From the NCBI GenBank assembly GCA_010909725.1, contig JAACMV010000024.1, positions 124,001 through 188,000 on the forward strand: DNA of 64,000 bases. Reading direction: 5' to 3'. The stretch's first letter is position 1. Each line of letters starts with the position of its first letter. This DNA comes from Picochlorum sp. 'celeri'. Lineage: Eukaryota > Chlorophyta > Trebouxiophyceae. A program made the position numbers and the translations under genes. This document shows, piece by piece, positions 25,567 through 36,000 of this stretch. Below the pieces are notes generated by a model, which saw nothing but the letters and a program-made list of their open reading frames with translations, did not search any database and was not told the DNA's origin.

Positions 25567-25935
25567 TTATTCCTTCTTCACCAGGAGAGGACCCACATTG
25601 TCGCCCGCCTCCTCATTGTGCTTCACATGCTGCCCTGCAGATGCATGATACAATTATACCCTACTATGCGATGGCTGCTATGAGTCAATCAGGGACGTAC
25701 CATCGCACATTGGAAAGGTCTTGCTTCTCCAGCAACGGCAGTACGCAACCTGCTTCTTGTCCTGCTCAGATACATCGACCGTATCCACAACCTTGGCCTC
25801 CTCCTTTCGGATATCTGGGTTGATTGGACCACTGCGTACCACAACCCGCTTCTTGGATTGCAGATGAAGATTCTTCGAAACCACAGTACCACCGATTGAT
25901 GGGCCATGGATGGATATCGTACGTGCTTGCATCAT
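25567..25935 (-). CDS. NEET-type 2Fe-2S protein (CDGSH family, here CDGQH)
   Basis: Exons 25701-25935 and 25567-25634 join over a 66-nt intron (GTACGT...TGCAG) in phase and give 100 aa. Ligands are visible: CRCWRSKTFPMCD gives Cys, Cys and Cys in C-x-C-x8-C, and the spliced His follows as GQH, then VKHNEEAGDNVGPLLVKK, the family's conserved end. The residue before the ligand His is Gln rather than Ser/Ala/Thr. The intron splits the cluster-binding motif. The plant NEET protein works in chloroplasts and mitochondria in iron and cluster transfer; the N-terminus (MMQARTISI) could be a short leader. Confidence 0.9.
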
Positions 25936-26112
25936 TGTTCTCGTATCAATATTCAGAATTTTAATACTGTATCCCTACCGAGGGTGGCAGAGTGATTTGT
26001 CAAAGTTCATCGGGCGCCCCTTTGGATCAGTGGCCACGAGTGGTTGCAGGATTTGGATGCCATGATGAGGGATATTTTCGACATTCCGAGACCATAATTA
26101 ATACTATTGATA

Positions 26113-26893
26113 ATGTTTGCGAGTTCTTTTTGCCCAGAGAGAGTTGTTGTTGGTGTGCAGAGACCAGTTCAGGCGACAAGGTCCTGTCGGTCTGTGACAC
26201 AGTATCGCACACCATTCCTGCCTCAGAGTGCTCGAATTGGTTCAAGAAAATTCCATCATGGTCTTGAGAATGCGATATACAGCCCATCGGTAGTCAGTAG
26301 TCGCCGGTCGCTCAACGTCAGAGCAAGAGGATATAATAGTGGTTCTCCAGGGGTGCCGGATCGAGTAGTGGGGGCATTGCCATACCTGCTTCCATTGTTT
26401 GATGGCCTGAGATATGGAAAGTTCCTATTTGTCCAGTTTCCTGTGCTCGCGAATGTCATCGCGCCGCTCAACCCATTGATCCAGCTGTACTTTTCTGTTC
26501 CCTTTGCCAGCTTGGCAGCATTCTTTGCAGGTGTGTGACTTTTTCTCTCATGTTGTATCGTTTGCCCTTCTGACAGAGCATGAAAATCATAAATATATTA
26601 TTATTGCAGTGTATTTGCTCATCATTAACAATTACAATTGGCCAAGGAATGTCAGATTCAATGGGATGCAAGCAGTGTTGCTTGACATCATCCTCATCTT
26701 GCCTGGATTGCTGGAGAATGTTCTCAAGATACGCCCAATGGGGGGTATTGGATTACAAATATATATCCAAATCTACAATGCCATCTTTCTGTTTATTTTT
26801 GCCGCAGTCGTGTATGGAATAGTCAGCAGCATGATTGGCCAGACTGCCAGGATCCCCCTGGTGGCCGATGCTGCTGACAATCAGGTTCGATAG
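26113..26893 (+). CDS. TIC20: TIC20-like chloroplast inner-envelope translocon subunit
   Basis: Exons 26113-26530 and 26610-26893 join over a 79-nt intron (GTGTGT...TTGCAG) in phase, 233 aa. A transit peptide (about 1-75, Ser/Arg-rich) precedes the Tic20 domain: RVVGALPYLLPLFDGLRYGKFL, then four hydrophobic helices and LVADAADNQV at the end. Conserved RFNGMQAVLLDIILILP spans the second exon. Single ATG at 26113; the upstream in-frame codons are not ATG. The stop is 8 bp from the convergent BPL_N stop. Confidence 0.9.
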
Positions 26894-26901
26894 TACACAA
26901 C

Positions 26902-27825
26902 CTAGTCCCATATAATGCTTGATTTTAAACCACCAGCAGCAAGTAAAAGCCTCCATAAATCCCTTCTTCTATCAGCATGAGCATCAAGCACACGCACCAT
27001 CTCTTTCACATGCTGTAAATATTTCCAATCATGTTCTACATCTGGATGAGATTCCTCCACCCTCCTCTGCACATGATCACTAATAGCATTCATTGGCCCA
27101 TGAAGCCATCTCTCAGAGTCGAGCTCTGGATGCGAACTGCACAGTACTGCATTGCCGTTTCCAACCTTGACCCTCATGGCTGACACGGCATGATTCTTCT
27201 CTGGATACGTCGCCAGCACATCCACATCAGTCTTGATCGAATGAATTCGTAACACTTGAGAAGTATCGTGATGACACATCCAATATGGCCCGCCATTCAC
27301 ATAATCACAACACATTCTCCACGAGAGATGACCACCAATATTCCCAACATCATCAATCCCAGTCTTTGGATCTATAAACCTCACAGGAGCCGCCAAGGCC
27401 CCCGACTCCGTCTGATAACAAAACCCCGGATACACAGACCCGCGCGCAGTCCCCTTGTAAAACCTCAATCTCCTCTCCCCAACCACCTCCAACTCTGTTC
27501 CCTTTTCAAATTCCACCCGCGCAGATCCAAAGTATGCCCCCGCACACAACCCCAGATAAAATCCACCCTTCTCCTCCACCCATTCTCGTATGATCCGAGT
27601 CCCAGTCTCCCCCAAATCCCGGCAGTATGGTACATCAGCTCCTCCAGGCATGACTAAAACACAGCACGTCTTCTGCCATTCTCTATGCTCCTCAATCAGC
27701 GTCCTAGCATCTATAGTCGAAACATGATGTACTATAGATGGGTGAAGTGTCGATCGTAATGCGTGTAAAGCAGATTGGGTCGATCTGTTCCCTGCACCTG
27801 GTCCACTATACACCAGCGCATTCAT
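26902..27825 (-). CDS. Stand-alone BPL_N-type glutamine-amidotransferase-like protein
   Basis: 307 aa, single exon. It resembles the N-terminal domain of fungal biotin-protein ligases: NALVYSGPGAG at the start, VMPGGADVPY, the nucleophile-elbow-like LGLCAGAYFGS (Cys in a GLCAG context), and YVNGGPYW later. The catalytic ligase and C-terminal BPL domains are absent. The class I amidotransferase-like fold is clear, but the substrate is not known. It faces NUS1 across a roughly 160-210 bp divergent promoter. Confidence 0.8.
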   Translation of the reverse strand: MNALVYSGPGAGNRSTQSALHALRSTLHPSIVHHVSTIDARTLIEEHREWQKTCCVLVMPGGADVPYCRDLGETGTRIIREWVEEKGGFYLGLCAGAYFGSARVEFEKGTELEVVGERRLRFYKGTARGSVYPGFCYQTESGALAAPVRFIDPKTGIDDVGNIGGHLSWRMCCDYVNGGPYWMCHHDTSQVLRIHSIKTDVDVLATYPEKNHAVSAMRVKVGNGNAVLCSSHPELDSERWLHGPMNAISDHVQRRVEESHPDVEHDWKYLQHVKEMVRVLDAHADRRRDLWRLLLAAGGLKSSIIWD

Positions 27826-28036
27826 CCCTGTACCTTGATCTGATACTGATCAAGCCATCATTGGATCAGATTTCTGAAAATAAATCTGGTTTGCTATGTC
27901 TGCATGAGGAATGGATCGGGAGACCGTTGACCATGAAGATCTTAAGATCTGAAGCGCTTAAAAAAAACAATTGGTTTATTCAATGAATGGCCCTGCACCA
28001 TTCAAAACAGAATTCTATAACACTTTGATAGTATTC

Positions 28037-28916
28037 ATGGCGACTCTGTCTCATAGAAGACGAGGATTCCTAGTCGACCGAATTCAATCCATTGCCTATC
28101 GCTGTGTTGCTTTATTCGTTGCATTTGCTTCATGGGTGACACATCAATGGCGGCGTTTCAAGATATATATAGCATCTCATACCTCATCGAGATGGCATCG
28201 TCATAGGGAAGCTCGGGGGAGGCGGCCACGGGAGCCTCGGGTGTTGGGTGTCGTGCTGTTTCAAAAGTCGTTTGGGACGCAGGAAGATCAGGCACTGTCG
28301 CGGATTCTGGTGTGGTACGTGGTATGATGCGTGAATGGTGTCATGCCTCGGATAGTATTACATGGGCTATGCGTGCAGGGCGAAACAACAGGGCTTCCGC
28401 TTGTGTATTCTGTATTGCCCATATGATGGCATACACGACAGGATTGGGTCCATTCGAGAGCTCATGAAGTGGGCCGAGCCGTACGAGACGGCGTCTCGTG
28501 TGCTTGTGTGGCAGGGATGGGACGCTCCGGAGGAGTGGGTGGATGGCATGGGTGACAACGATGCCATGATGATGGGGGTGGCCCTGTTGAGTGCGCAGCA
28601 TGCAGAAGTTCCGATATCGGCGCTGTCGTCCGTTCGCGGTCAGCATATGTACAGCCATGATGAGGTTTTAGAGAGGGCCTTGCAGGCGCCAGAGTCGTTG
28701 AAGGAGGCCATTGGGCGAGCTGCTGGGCCAGCAGCACGGATGGATCCAGACATGATTATGATCTTTGGGGGTATTTCCTCGCTGGGTGGATTTCCCTCAT
28801 GGAGTATACGGAACTCTGAGATGTATGATATGGGCCAGCTTGGAGTTGTGACGAGAGGGAAATTGGATGCCGTCCTCAAGAGGTTTACACGGACAAAGCA
28901 ACGGTTTGGAAGATGA
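28037..28916 (+). CDS. NUS1: NUS1/NgBR/LEW1, dehydrodolichyl diphosphate synthase subunit
   Basis: Non-catalytic partner of cis-prenyltransferase, making dolichol precursors at the ER. Exons 28037-28314 and 28379-28916 join over a 64-nt intron (GTACGT...GCAG) in phase. An in-frame ATG at 27983 could extend the N-terminus by 18 residues. Seen: hydrophobic N-terminal segment, VLGVVLFQKSF, ILVW then GFRLCILYCPYDG, IFGGISSLGGFPSWSIRNSEM, and a C-terminal QRFGR that supplies the RxG motif needed for catalysis by the complex. The catalytic Asp of true cis-prenyltransferases is absent, as expected. Confidence 0.88.
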
Positions 28917-29029
28917 TTCGAATATTCTCGTGCTGCAGAATGCTGGCGACGTGAACCATTCATTCCGCCACCGCCGTCGTATCCGAATTTATATTATTAT
29001 TAAGGTACATTATTATTTATTGATTTGAA

Positions 29030-30496
29030 ATGAAACAAAGCAGGATGAGCCTGTGTCGCCTGTTGATACTGGTCCTCGTGGTGTGTCATGCGTCAACTGC
29101 CGTTCGGGGTGGTATTCACCTTCCATTTCACCCACGGACGCCTACACCTGCTCTTCCAGAGGACCACGCATTATTAAAGAGGCACGCGGGTGCTGGTGCG
29201 CATACGCCAGAGCAGGTGAGGGTGTCGTATGCTGGCCCTGGGGCTGTGACTATCGCTTGGGTCACCTGGCCTCAGGAGGATATGACGGAGAGGTCGACGA
29301 CAATGGTTGTGAGAAAGCTGTTCATGGTGGAGGAGCAGAACAAGCACAGGTCCAGGGTGTGTGATGATATCAAGGATATGGGGTTGAAGCCCACTGTGCA
29401 GTGGGGATACACATCTGGGTCATTGGTGCATGAAGAGAGGGGTGAGTACACCTGTTATACAACTGTGGCGTATGATTCTGGTGCTTTGCACCATGCGACG
29501 TTGGGGGCACGCGGGGGTCCTTTGAGGCCGGGCTCGGTGGTGTATTATAGGGTGGGTGATCCGGAAAAGGATGTGTGGTCAGAGGAGTTGCAGTTCAAAA
29601 TGGCCCCAGAGATTGGTCCAAAGTCTCTTCCATACAGGCTTGGTTTGATCGGAGATTTGGGACAGACAAAGCATTCAGTGGAGACGTTGGATCATATAAA
29701 TGCGAACAACCCAGATAGTGTCATGTTTGTGGGGGACATGTCGTATGCGGATGGGTATCATCCTCGGTGGGATACGTGGGGCCGTATGGTGTCTGAGCAC
29801 ACGTCTCGCTTGGTATGGATGTACACGGAAGGTAATCACGAAATAGAACCAGCGCATAGTAAAGACACGCCTGATTTTTTGGCATATTTGACTCGTTTCA
29901 AGATGCCATATAAGCACAGTGGGTCTGAATCTCAGTTGTACTATAGTTATAATGTTGCTGGGGCCCACATTATCATGCTCGGAAGCTACGCAGAGTACGG
30001 TGAAGACAGTGCTCAGTATGCGTGGTTGGAGAATGATTTGAGAAAGGTGGATAGGAGAATAACTCCATGGGTTATTGTGGGCATGCACGCACCTTGGTAT
30101 AATTCAAATCATAACCACTATGGTGAGGGTGAAGAGATGAGAAAAATTATGGAGCCTCTTTTGTATCAATATGGAGTAGATTTTGTTGTGTCAGGACATG
30201 TGCATGCGTATGAGAGGTCAGAGCATGTGTATGACAACAAGCTTGACGAGTGTGGGCCGATGTATTTGAATGTGGGTGATGGAGGAAATAGAGAGGGCTT
30301 GGACTTTGATTACTTTAAGCAACCAAATTGGTCGGCAGTGCGGGAGCCTTCATACGGGCATGGTATACTCGATTTGGTTGATGAGACGCATGCCAGGTTT
30401 GTCTGGCATAGAAACCAGGATGGGGCACAGGTGGCCGATTCGGCAAGCATCACAAGGAATCCTAATTGCAGATCTGTTGGAATGAAAAAAGCATAA
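29030..30496 (+). CDS. Purple acid phosphatase, secreted
   Basis: 488 aa, single exon. The signal peptide (about residues 1-27) is followed by a fibronectin-III-like N-domain (PEQVRVSYAGPGAVTIAWVT) and the metallophosphatase domain. All five metal-ligand blocks are present: GDLG, GDMSYADGY, GNHE, VGMHAPWY and GHVHAYERS. The di-iron/zinc enzyme hydrolyses phosphate esters and is typically secreted or vacuolar in phosphate scavenging. Convergent with the RH39-like gene. Confidence 0.96.
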   Translation: MKQSRMSLCRLLILVLVVCHASTAVRGGIHLPFHPRTPTPALPEDHALLKRHAGAGAHTPEQVRVSYAGPGAVTIAWVTWPQEDMTERSTTMVVRKLFMVEEQNKHRSRVCDDIKDMGLKPTVQWGYTSGSLVHEERGEYTCYTTVAYDSGALHHATLGARGGPLRPGSVVYYRVGDPEKDVWSEELQFKMAPEIGPKSLPYRLGLIGDLGQTKHSVETLDHINANNPDSVMFVGDMSYADGYHPRWDTWGRMVSEHTSRLVWMYTEGNHEIEPAHSKDTPDFLAYLTRFKMPYKHSGSESQLYYSYNVAGAHIIMLGSYAEYGEDSAQYAWLENDLRKVDRRITPWVIVGMHAPWYNSNHNHYGEGEEMRKIMEPLLYQYGVDFVVSGHVHAYERSEHVYDNKLDECGPMYLNVGDGGNREGLDFDYFKQPNWSAVREPSYGHGILDLVDETHARFVWHRNQDGAQVADSASITRNPNCRSVGMKKA

Positions 30497-30647
30497 TCAG
30501 TAGTATACTGGTTTTGCTGTTTCTTCTTTTTGCAGCAAGCAGACTCTGAAAACGTACATGTTTTGCCCATCTCAGAATCATCACATTAACATTTTGAATT
30601 GATTTATTATTCTTGTTTACATTTCTAATTTTATTCGCGTCGATTTG

Positions 30648-32225
30648 TCATCGTGATTTAAATTTCTTTGAAGAGGATCCTCTCTTTGTAGATGTCGTTT
30701 TCCCACCGGATTTCCTGGCATGCTTGTCTGCTTTTCTCTGGAGTGCCTTTTTCCTCAAGGTCTCAGGCTTTGGCCTCATGTGGGGAGGCAGCACTGCTCT
30801 GTCCGGAGAGAGACTGTCGAGGGGTAAACCTTTTGATAATGCTTCTTCGACTCTTCTTGCCAACACCTGGTCGGATTTTCCTACGATGGATGTGATTTTA
30901 CCCTTCGCGCCAGCTCTACCTGTTCTGCCTGTTCGATGGAGATAATCAACAGGATTCAATGGAAAGTCGAAATTGACCACATGATCCACTTTTCCAGGAA
31001 TATCAAGTCCTCTTGCAGCCAAATCAGTCGCCACCAATATTGGAGGCGACGCATCAATATACTCTTGCGAGAATTTCGCGATTGCTTCTTTCCGCTCTGC
31101 TACTGGAACATCTCCATGATAACACACACTTGGAATTCCCTGTTCACTGAGATAATGTTCCACTGCTCTACAACTATCCAGTGTATTGCAAAAGACCATG
31201 GTGCGCTGTCCTCGGGTATAGTCTGCATCTACTAGCTGAATGACAATGTCCAATTTGCCAACCCCTCCCTGTGCCGGCAAGAATGTATGCCGAGACCCTG
31301 AGACACCTTTATGCAACGTTGTCGTTTCCACAGCACGAATTTTAGGAAACATAGTGTTGACAAGGTGTTTTACTTGCTTTGTCATGGTTGCGCTGACCAA
31401 GACACAGCGAGCCCTCTGTGGCTTGTTCTGCACCGCCTTGAGGATCTTTTCAACCTCTGGGCCAAAACCCCTGTCCATCATAGTATCCGCCTCATCCAGC
31501 ACGACCACTTCAACATCACCATAAAATAAATTTCCCTTCTCTGCATGCTGTACTACTTTACTAGGCGTCCCAATTAAGACATCCACACCCTTCCCCAGAG
31601 CTGCTTTTTGAGTTGCCATCTCCCCTCCACCAGTCAACAGCACAGATCTACATTTTGCGATACGAGTCAACTCTCGAGTAACACCATAAATCTGCTCCAC
31701 CAACTCCCGAGTTGGTCCCAGTATGATTGCCCGAGGCCGTCGTGGCTTCATTGGGATCCCATCCACAGCCTCAGCTTCCTTGAGTGCATGCAGAATTGGC
31801 AGCAAATATGCCAATGTCTTACCAGATCCAGTATGCGAGGCCACTGAAAAGTCACTCCGTCGATCATGAAGTAATTTGGGTATCACCAAAGATTGGATTT
31901 CTGTTGGCTCATCGAAATCCAGTGCCTCTACAGCGTTGAGGACATCAGCCCCCAAGTCCAAATCCCTAAATGCCTGCACCTTGACCACGCCCTTCTCCTT
32001 GGGTTTCCTAACAACCACACTCCGTGATGATGATGCTCCACTATACAGTGTTCTCACACCAGTCGACATTGGAGAACAGCCACGAAAGCGTGAAGCCACA
32101 TCCATCTGCAGCAGGTTCCCTGGGCACACCGTCCGGGCACAAGCCTGGATGCGCAGATCACCTCGCGCTGTCCGTGCAACCAGTCCCTTGACTATATATT
32201 TTGTGCTAAAAGATAATCTCATCAT
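30648..32225 (-). CDS. Organellar DEAD-box RNA helicase, RH39-like
   Basis: 525 aa from the ATG pair at 32222-32225; the longer open frame upstream has only a GTG. The N-terminal ~70 residues look like a transit peptide. Helicase core: Q motif EPTEIQSLVIPKLL, SHTGSGKTLAYLLP, GPTRELVEQI, GTPSKVVQ, DEADTMMDRGFGPE, SATMT, and HRTGRTGRAG. DEADT followed by MDRGFGPE matches plant RH39, which acts in chloroplast 23S rRNA maturation. The C-terminal tail is Lys/Ser-rich. Confidence 0.85.
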   Translation of the reverse strand: MMRLSFSTKYIVKGLVARTARGDLRIQACARTVCPGNLLQMDVASRFRGCSPMSTGVRTLYSGASSSRSVVVRKPKEKGVVKVQAFRDLDLGADVLNAVEALDFDEPTEIQSLVIPKLLHDRRSDFSVASHTGSGKTLAYLLPILHALKEAEAVDGIPMKPRRPRAIILGPTRELVEQIYGVTRELTRIAKCRSVLLTGGGEMATQKAALGKGVDVLIGTPSKVVQHAEKGNLFYGDVEVVVLDEADTMMDRGFGPEVEKILKAVQNKPQRARCVLVSATMTKQVKHLVNTMFPKIRAVETTTLHKGVSGSRHTFLPAQGGVGKLDIVIQLVDADYTRGQRTMVFCNTLDSCRAVEHYLSEQGIPSVCYHGDVPVAERKEAIAKFSQEYIDASPPILVATDLAARGLDIPGKVDHVVNFDFPLNPVDYLHRTGRTGRAGAKGKITSIVGKSDQVLARRVEEALSKGLPLDSLSPDRAVLPPHMRPKPETLRKKALQRKADKHARKSGGKTTSTKRGSSSKKFKSR

Positions 32226-32609
32226 GCCTACTATGTTGTCAACATTAACGCAACGAGCACATGCATGGAGAATCACTTGTACAGCCCTATATCGCTTTTA
32301 TTCATGTACATTCTGGGTTATTTAAACACACTTAATGGATAAAACATGTATTTAATTGATTTCGTAGCGGGCAATCGCCTTTCCATCGCATATTCCTATG
32401 GGGTACAGCGCCATGATGATAGCCAGCCTGTCATGCATATGGGAAGCCATGATGATGAACAGAATGTCCTAGAAATCAATTGATTTGGCATTCCTAAAGA
32501 CATGTCCTTGAAGCAACCATATGTGTATCAAGTGATATGAATGAAGATGGAGCAAAAAGGTAAAAAAGCAGAAAGCAGAGGGAAAAAACTGGCCAGGTCT
32601 CCACTGTAA
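32226..32609. promoter_or_regulatory. 384-bp promoter side of the RH39-like gene
   Basis: No supportable ORF, RNA gene or repeat. It must hold the helicase promoter and the 3' end of the small membrane-protein gene upstream. Confidence 0.5.
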
Positions 32610-32893
32610 CTACAGCATGTACCTGCTGCAAAGCATGAAACAAACTCTAACCGTCCAGGTCATGAGTGCTACCAAGACACCCACAATCGTGGCAGCCGCA
32701 AACCCACTGTAGGCAGGTGAGGTTTCCTTATATACTAGAACCAGATTCAAAGTCAGACTGAACGTCAAAGTCAAAGTCACCTGAATCTACACTCAGTATC
32801 CCATCGCGCATATCCTTTGACCGGATACATAGCATTTTGAACAACGTAATGACATTCCTGTAGATTGTCGTGATATCTGAGGGACAATTGCAT
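32610..32893 (-). CDS. Small spliced membrane protein, unrecognised
   Basis: Two exons, 32781-32893 and 32610-32706, join in phase over a 74-nt intron (GTGACT...CTACAG), a size typical here, to give at least 69 aa. Exon 1 encodes MQLSLRYHDNLQEC and MYPVKGYARWDTECRF; exon 2 encodes a hydrophobic span GFAAATIVGVLVALM and a Cys/Arg tail. The frame stays open for about 17 codons upstream of the chosen ATG, so another 5' exon may exist. I do not recognise the family. Each piece is too short to appear as an ORF alone. Confidence 0.42.
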
Positions 32894-33050
32894 CTCGAAA
32901 TAATGCAATGTATCAAAATTGAGAAGAAAAGAATTTGTATCAATTCAATCAGGGAATAGGGCAACAGTGTAACGGGACAAGTGCTCCATACCGTCCCGGT
33001 AGTTTAAAATACCCTCTTCTGCTTACGCGCGTCTAAAGAATGGGCCGAAG

Positions 33051-36000
33051 ATGTCACAGAATTTTTATATAAATGCTATAACAGAGATTGCAAGCGCAGG
33101 GACTTTAGGTGGGTCACAGGTTTGAAATCTGTCCAATTCTACTGACTTTTTCTCACCGTGCTTGTGTTTTCCTTTACAGGAGTTCCTTTGAGGGATGTCT
33201 TTGAGAAGCATATCCCTGAACCGTTAGTCGATTTTGCTTGGAATAGGTTGAAGGCTGCTCGAGGCGATGTGCTGTTGTACCGAGGTGAGGACCTGGTGGG
33301 ACAGGATGATGCCATGCTGCTCTCGTATCAGTCAGCAACTGAGGGTGGAATACGGGTCAAAGCTTCAAGTGAGCTGTATCATGCGTATCTAGGAATATAT
33401 GGACAGGAATTGCAGCGTTTTCAGTACAGTGAGCCTCAGATAACGACTCTATTTCTTGTTCAAAAGGCAGGCAAGGCAGGCATTCTTCAGAATGAGTTGT
33501 GCGCGTCGATTGGACTCAAGCCGAACAATTTTGGATATGTTATGCAAGCTTTGGAGGAGAGAGGAAAGATTTTTAGGAGAAAGGTGACTGTGAAGAGAAA
33601 TGATCAAAAGGGAACTGCCTTTACACATTATGTGTATTTAATGCGCTACAAGTCTGATGTGGATACAAATGCTTCGGATGATACCCAGTTTCAGAATGAT
33701 ACGCTGGAATTTCAGAGGATATTGGATGAGCTTGAAAAGTCGGATGTGACGACAGACGCTGGTGAAAAGCTGGCCATTGAAGGTCGCCTCAAGATGGCGT
33801 TGCATTTCACTGGAGAGAAGCAAGGACACAAGCGATGGCGGCGGTTACGAGATAAGATGATAAGCTTGCATTTGATAGAATCATTCCAAGGGGTGACCAT
33901 GGACGGAAAGGAGGAGAATTTCATCAAGAAGATCAAATCGAGTGCAGCCGACGAGTCTCTCCAGGTGAGAGTGCAGCCCTCATTTCACATGCCCGTGCGA
34001 ACATTGGCTCATCAGGTTGTCGAGTTATCAATGGACAGACAGTTTTTGATTGAGATTGCTAAAACGGGAACAGCGGGAGCCACATCGTCTGATTTATCAG
34101 AAATTCTTGGGTTCAATTTAAAGAGGCATAATATTAGGTTCCAAGATTTTGAGGCCAGATTTAAAGGGGCTGAGAATGCTTCTATATCCCTCAATGTGAA
34201 CAAAACTGTTGTAGGAAGAAGTTCTCAGTACGTGTACTCGGTCACCAGGGGCGTTGCAGAGAATATTTTGAGTGCCAGCGAGGCTCTTATTGGGACAGAG
34301 TTTTGTCAGCAAGTCTTGGCCAGATTTGAAGGTGGTCAAATGCCTGATGATGCGCATGCCTCTGCGGACGAGCAGGATCCATCGAAAATTAAATATTTCA
34401 CGGAATCTGGGCAAGTATTGACCACAGATTTCTCGTATAGGCTGCACTGGCTTGTTGAGATTGTCAAGGAAAAGGGCTTTTTCCTCAGCATGCAAGCATC
34501 AGAGTACTTGTTGCAGAAGGAGAAGGAGAGAAAAGGCACCGAGAGGAAACTGCCAAAAGATATGGATAAAAAACAAATTATGAGAATCGCGCACATGGCA
34601 GAAAAGCACAAGCTTCTGCACATTGTAAATGTGCAAGTCCCAAGCAAGTCTGGTGTGACAGGCTCTCAAAATGTCACAGTATTCCTGCCACACGGTGTGA
34701 AGATGTCGGAGGAACTACTTGAAAAAATTTTGAAAGTGTACCTGGATACGTTCAAATCGAAAGCCCCGAATACTGCAGCTGCTGCGCCTGCCACCAAACC
34801 CGTGGTCAAAGGGACGTTTAAGAAGCAAGTCAGATCACCCCAGGTGGCAAGCTTTGAGATTTATAAGATCCAGCAGGATAATGGGTATCACCGGTGTAAG
34901 ATGCATAGATGCGAAGTACTGTTGGAGTGTATTATTAGGATGGTAGAGTCTCGGTCTAGTGATTATTCGTCAGAGAGTTTTGAGAGTCTGCTGCAAGAAC
35001 TGCAAACTTCAAACAGTGAGATACGCTGCGTGTTGGAGGTTCCAGAAACCAGGTCCGTAGATGAAAATGGTCAGGTTAAGATTCGAAGACAGCAACTTTC
35101 AGTGTTCAAACCTACTATGGACAACAAGCGCAAAATATTCACTAGAGAGCAAGTCTGGGATACTTTGACAGTGGATGAATTTGCAAAGGCTCTTGGTTTT
35201 GCAGGCAAGGACAAGGATTTCCTCGATAGGGCACGGTCGAAATATGTCAGGGATCTCTCCAAGAAGGATTTGATAAAGATTGCCGGCGGCGAAGGACAGA
35301 TCACGACTGCTGTTGTCCATATGAAAAAGGTCTTGGAAGTGCTCACTCAACTTGGTGTGCTGAAGAGCATCGTTTCCTCTAGCATGTCAAAAGAGGCTCA
35401 AGAATTCTCTCGGTTCAAATCTGATAAAGAGACAGGGTATTATATGCTCAACGATGTAGCAGTGCACGAAACTAGAGATTCAACAAGGGAGCCTTTGTCC
35501 CCAACCACCGAAGGCAATCTTGGTGGCCGTGCTCTAAAATCGTTCGACCTAACGTGTCCTCGCAACAGGAAAGGGTACTGGATAAGTCTTCAGTACTTGT
35601 ATTATAGCTCAAAATATGCTATTGATAACAGCAAGTCAAATCTTGGAAGAGCATATTTCCCAATGGATCGCACTGAGAAGACTTTTGCAGAAGCAAACAG
35701 GGTGGAAAAGAATGTTGACAAGGTCAAATCAGAGGTTGGTGACGCGGGTCGTGCTAACATACCCATGAGCTGGGAACATATGTTTGAGCTTTCCCATCAT
35801 CTGGATGTGCCCATCGACGATGTGATTCATGCATTGATAGAAATAACCTTACGAAAGCGAAATCTAATAGAAGGTTTTGACAAGAGCCGTGAAAAAGGCC
35901 CACGAAAACGCCAGGTAAAGCGTCAAAAGGTGAATATTGAAGAGTCATCTAAAGCAGACGTCATCGAAGAAGACGAGGAAGAACTGCTTCTATTGCAGCC

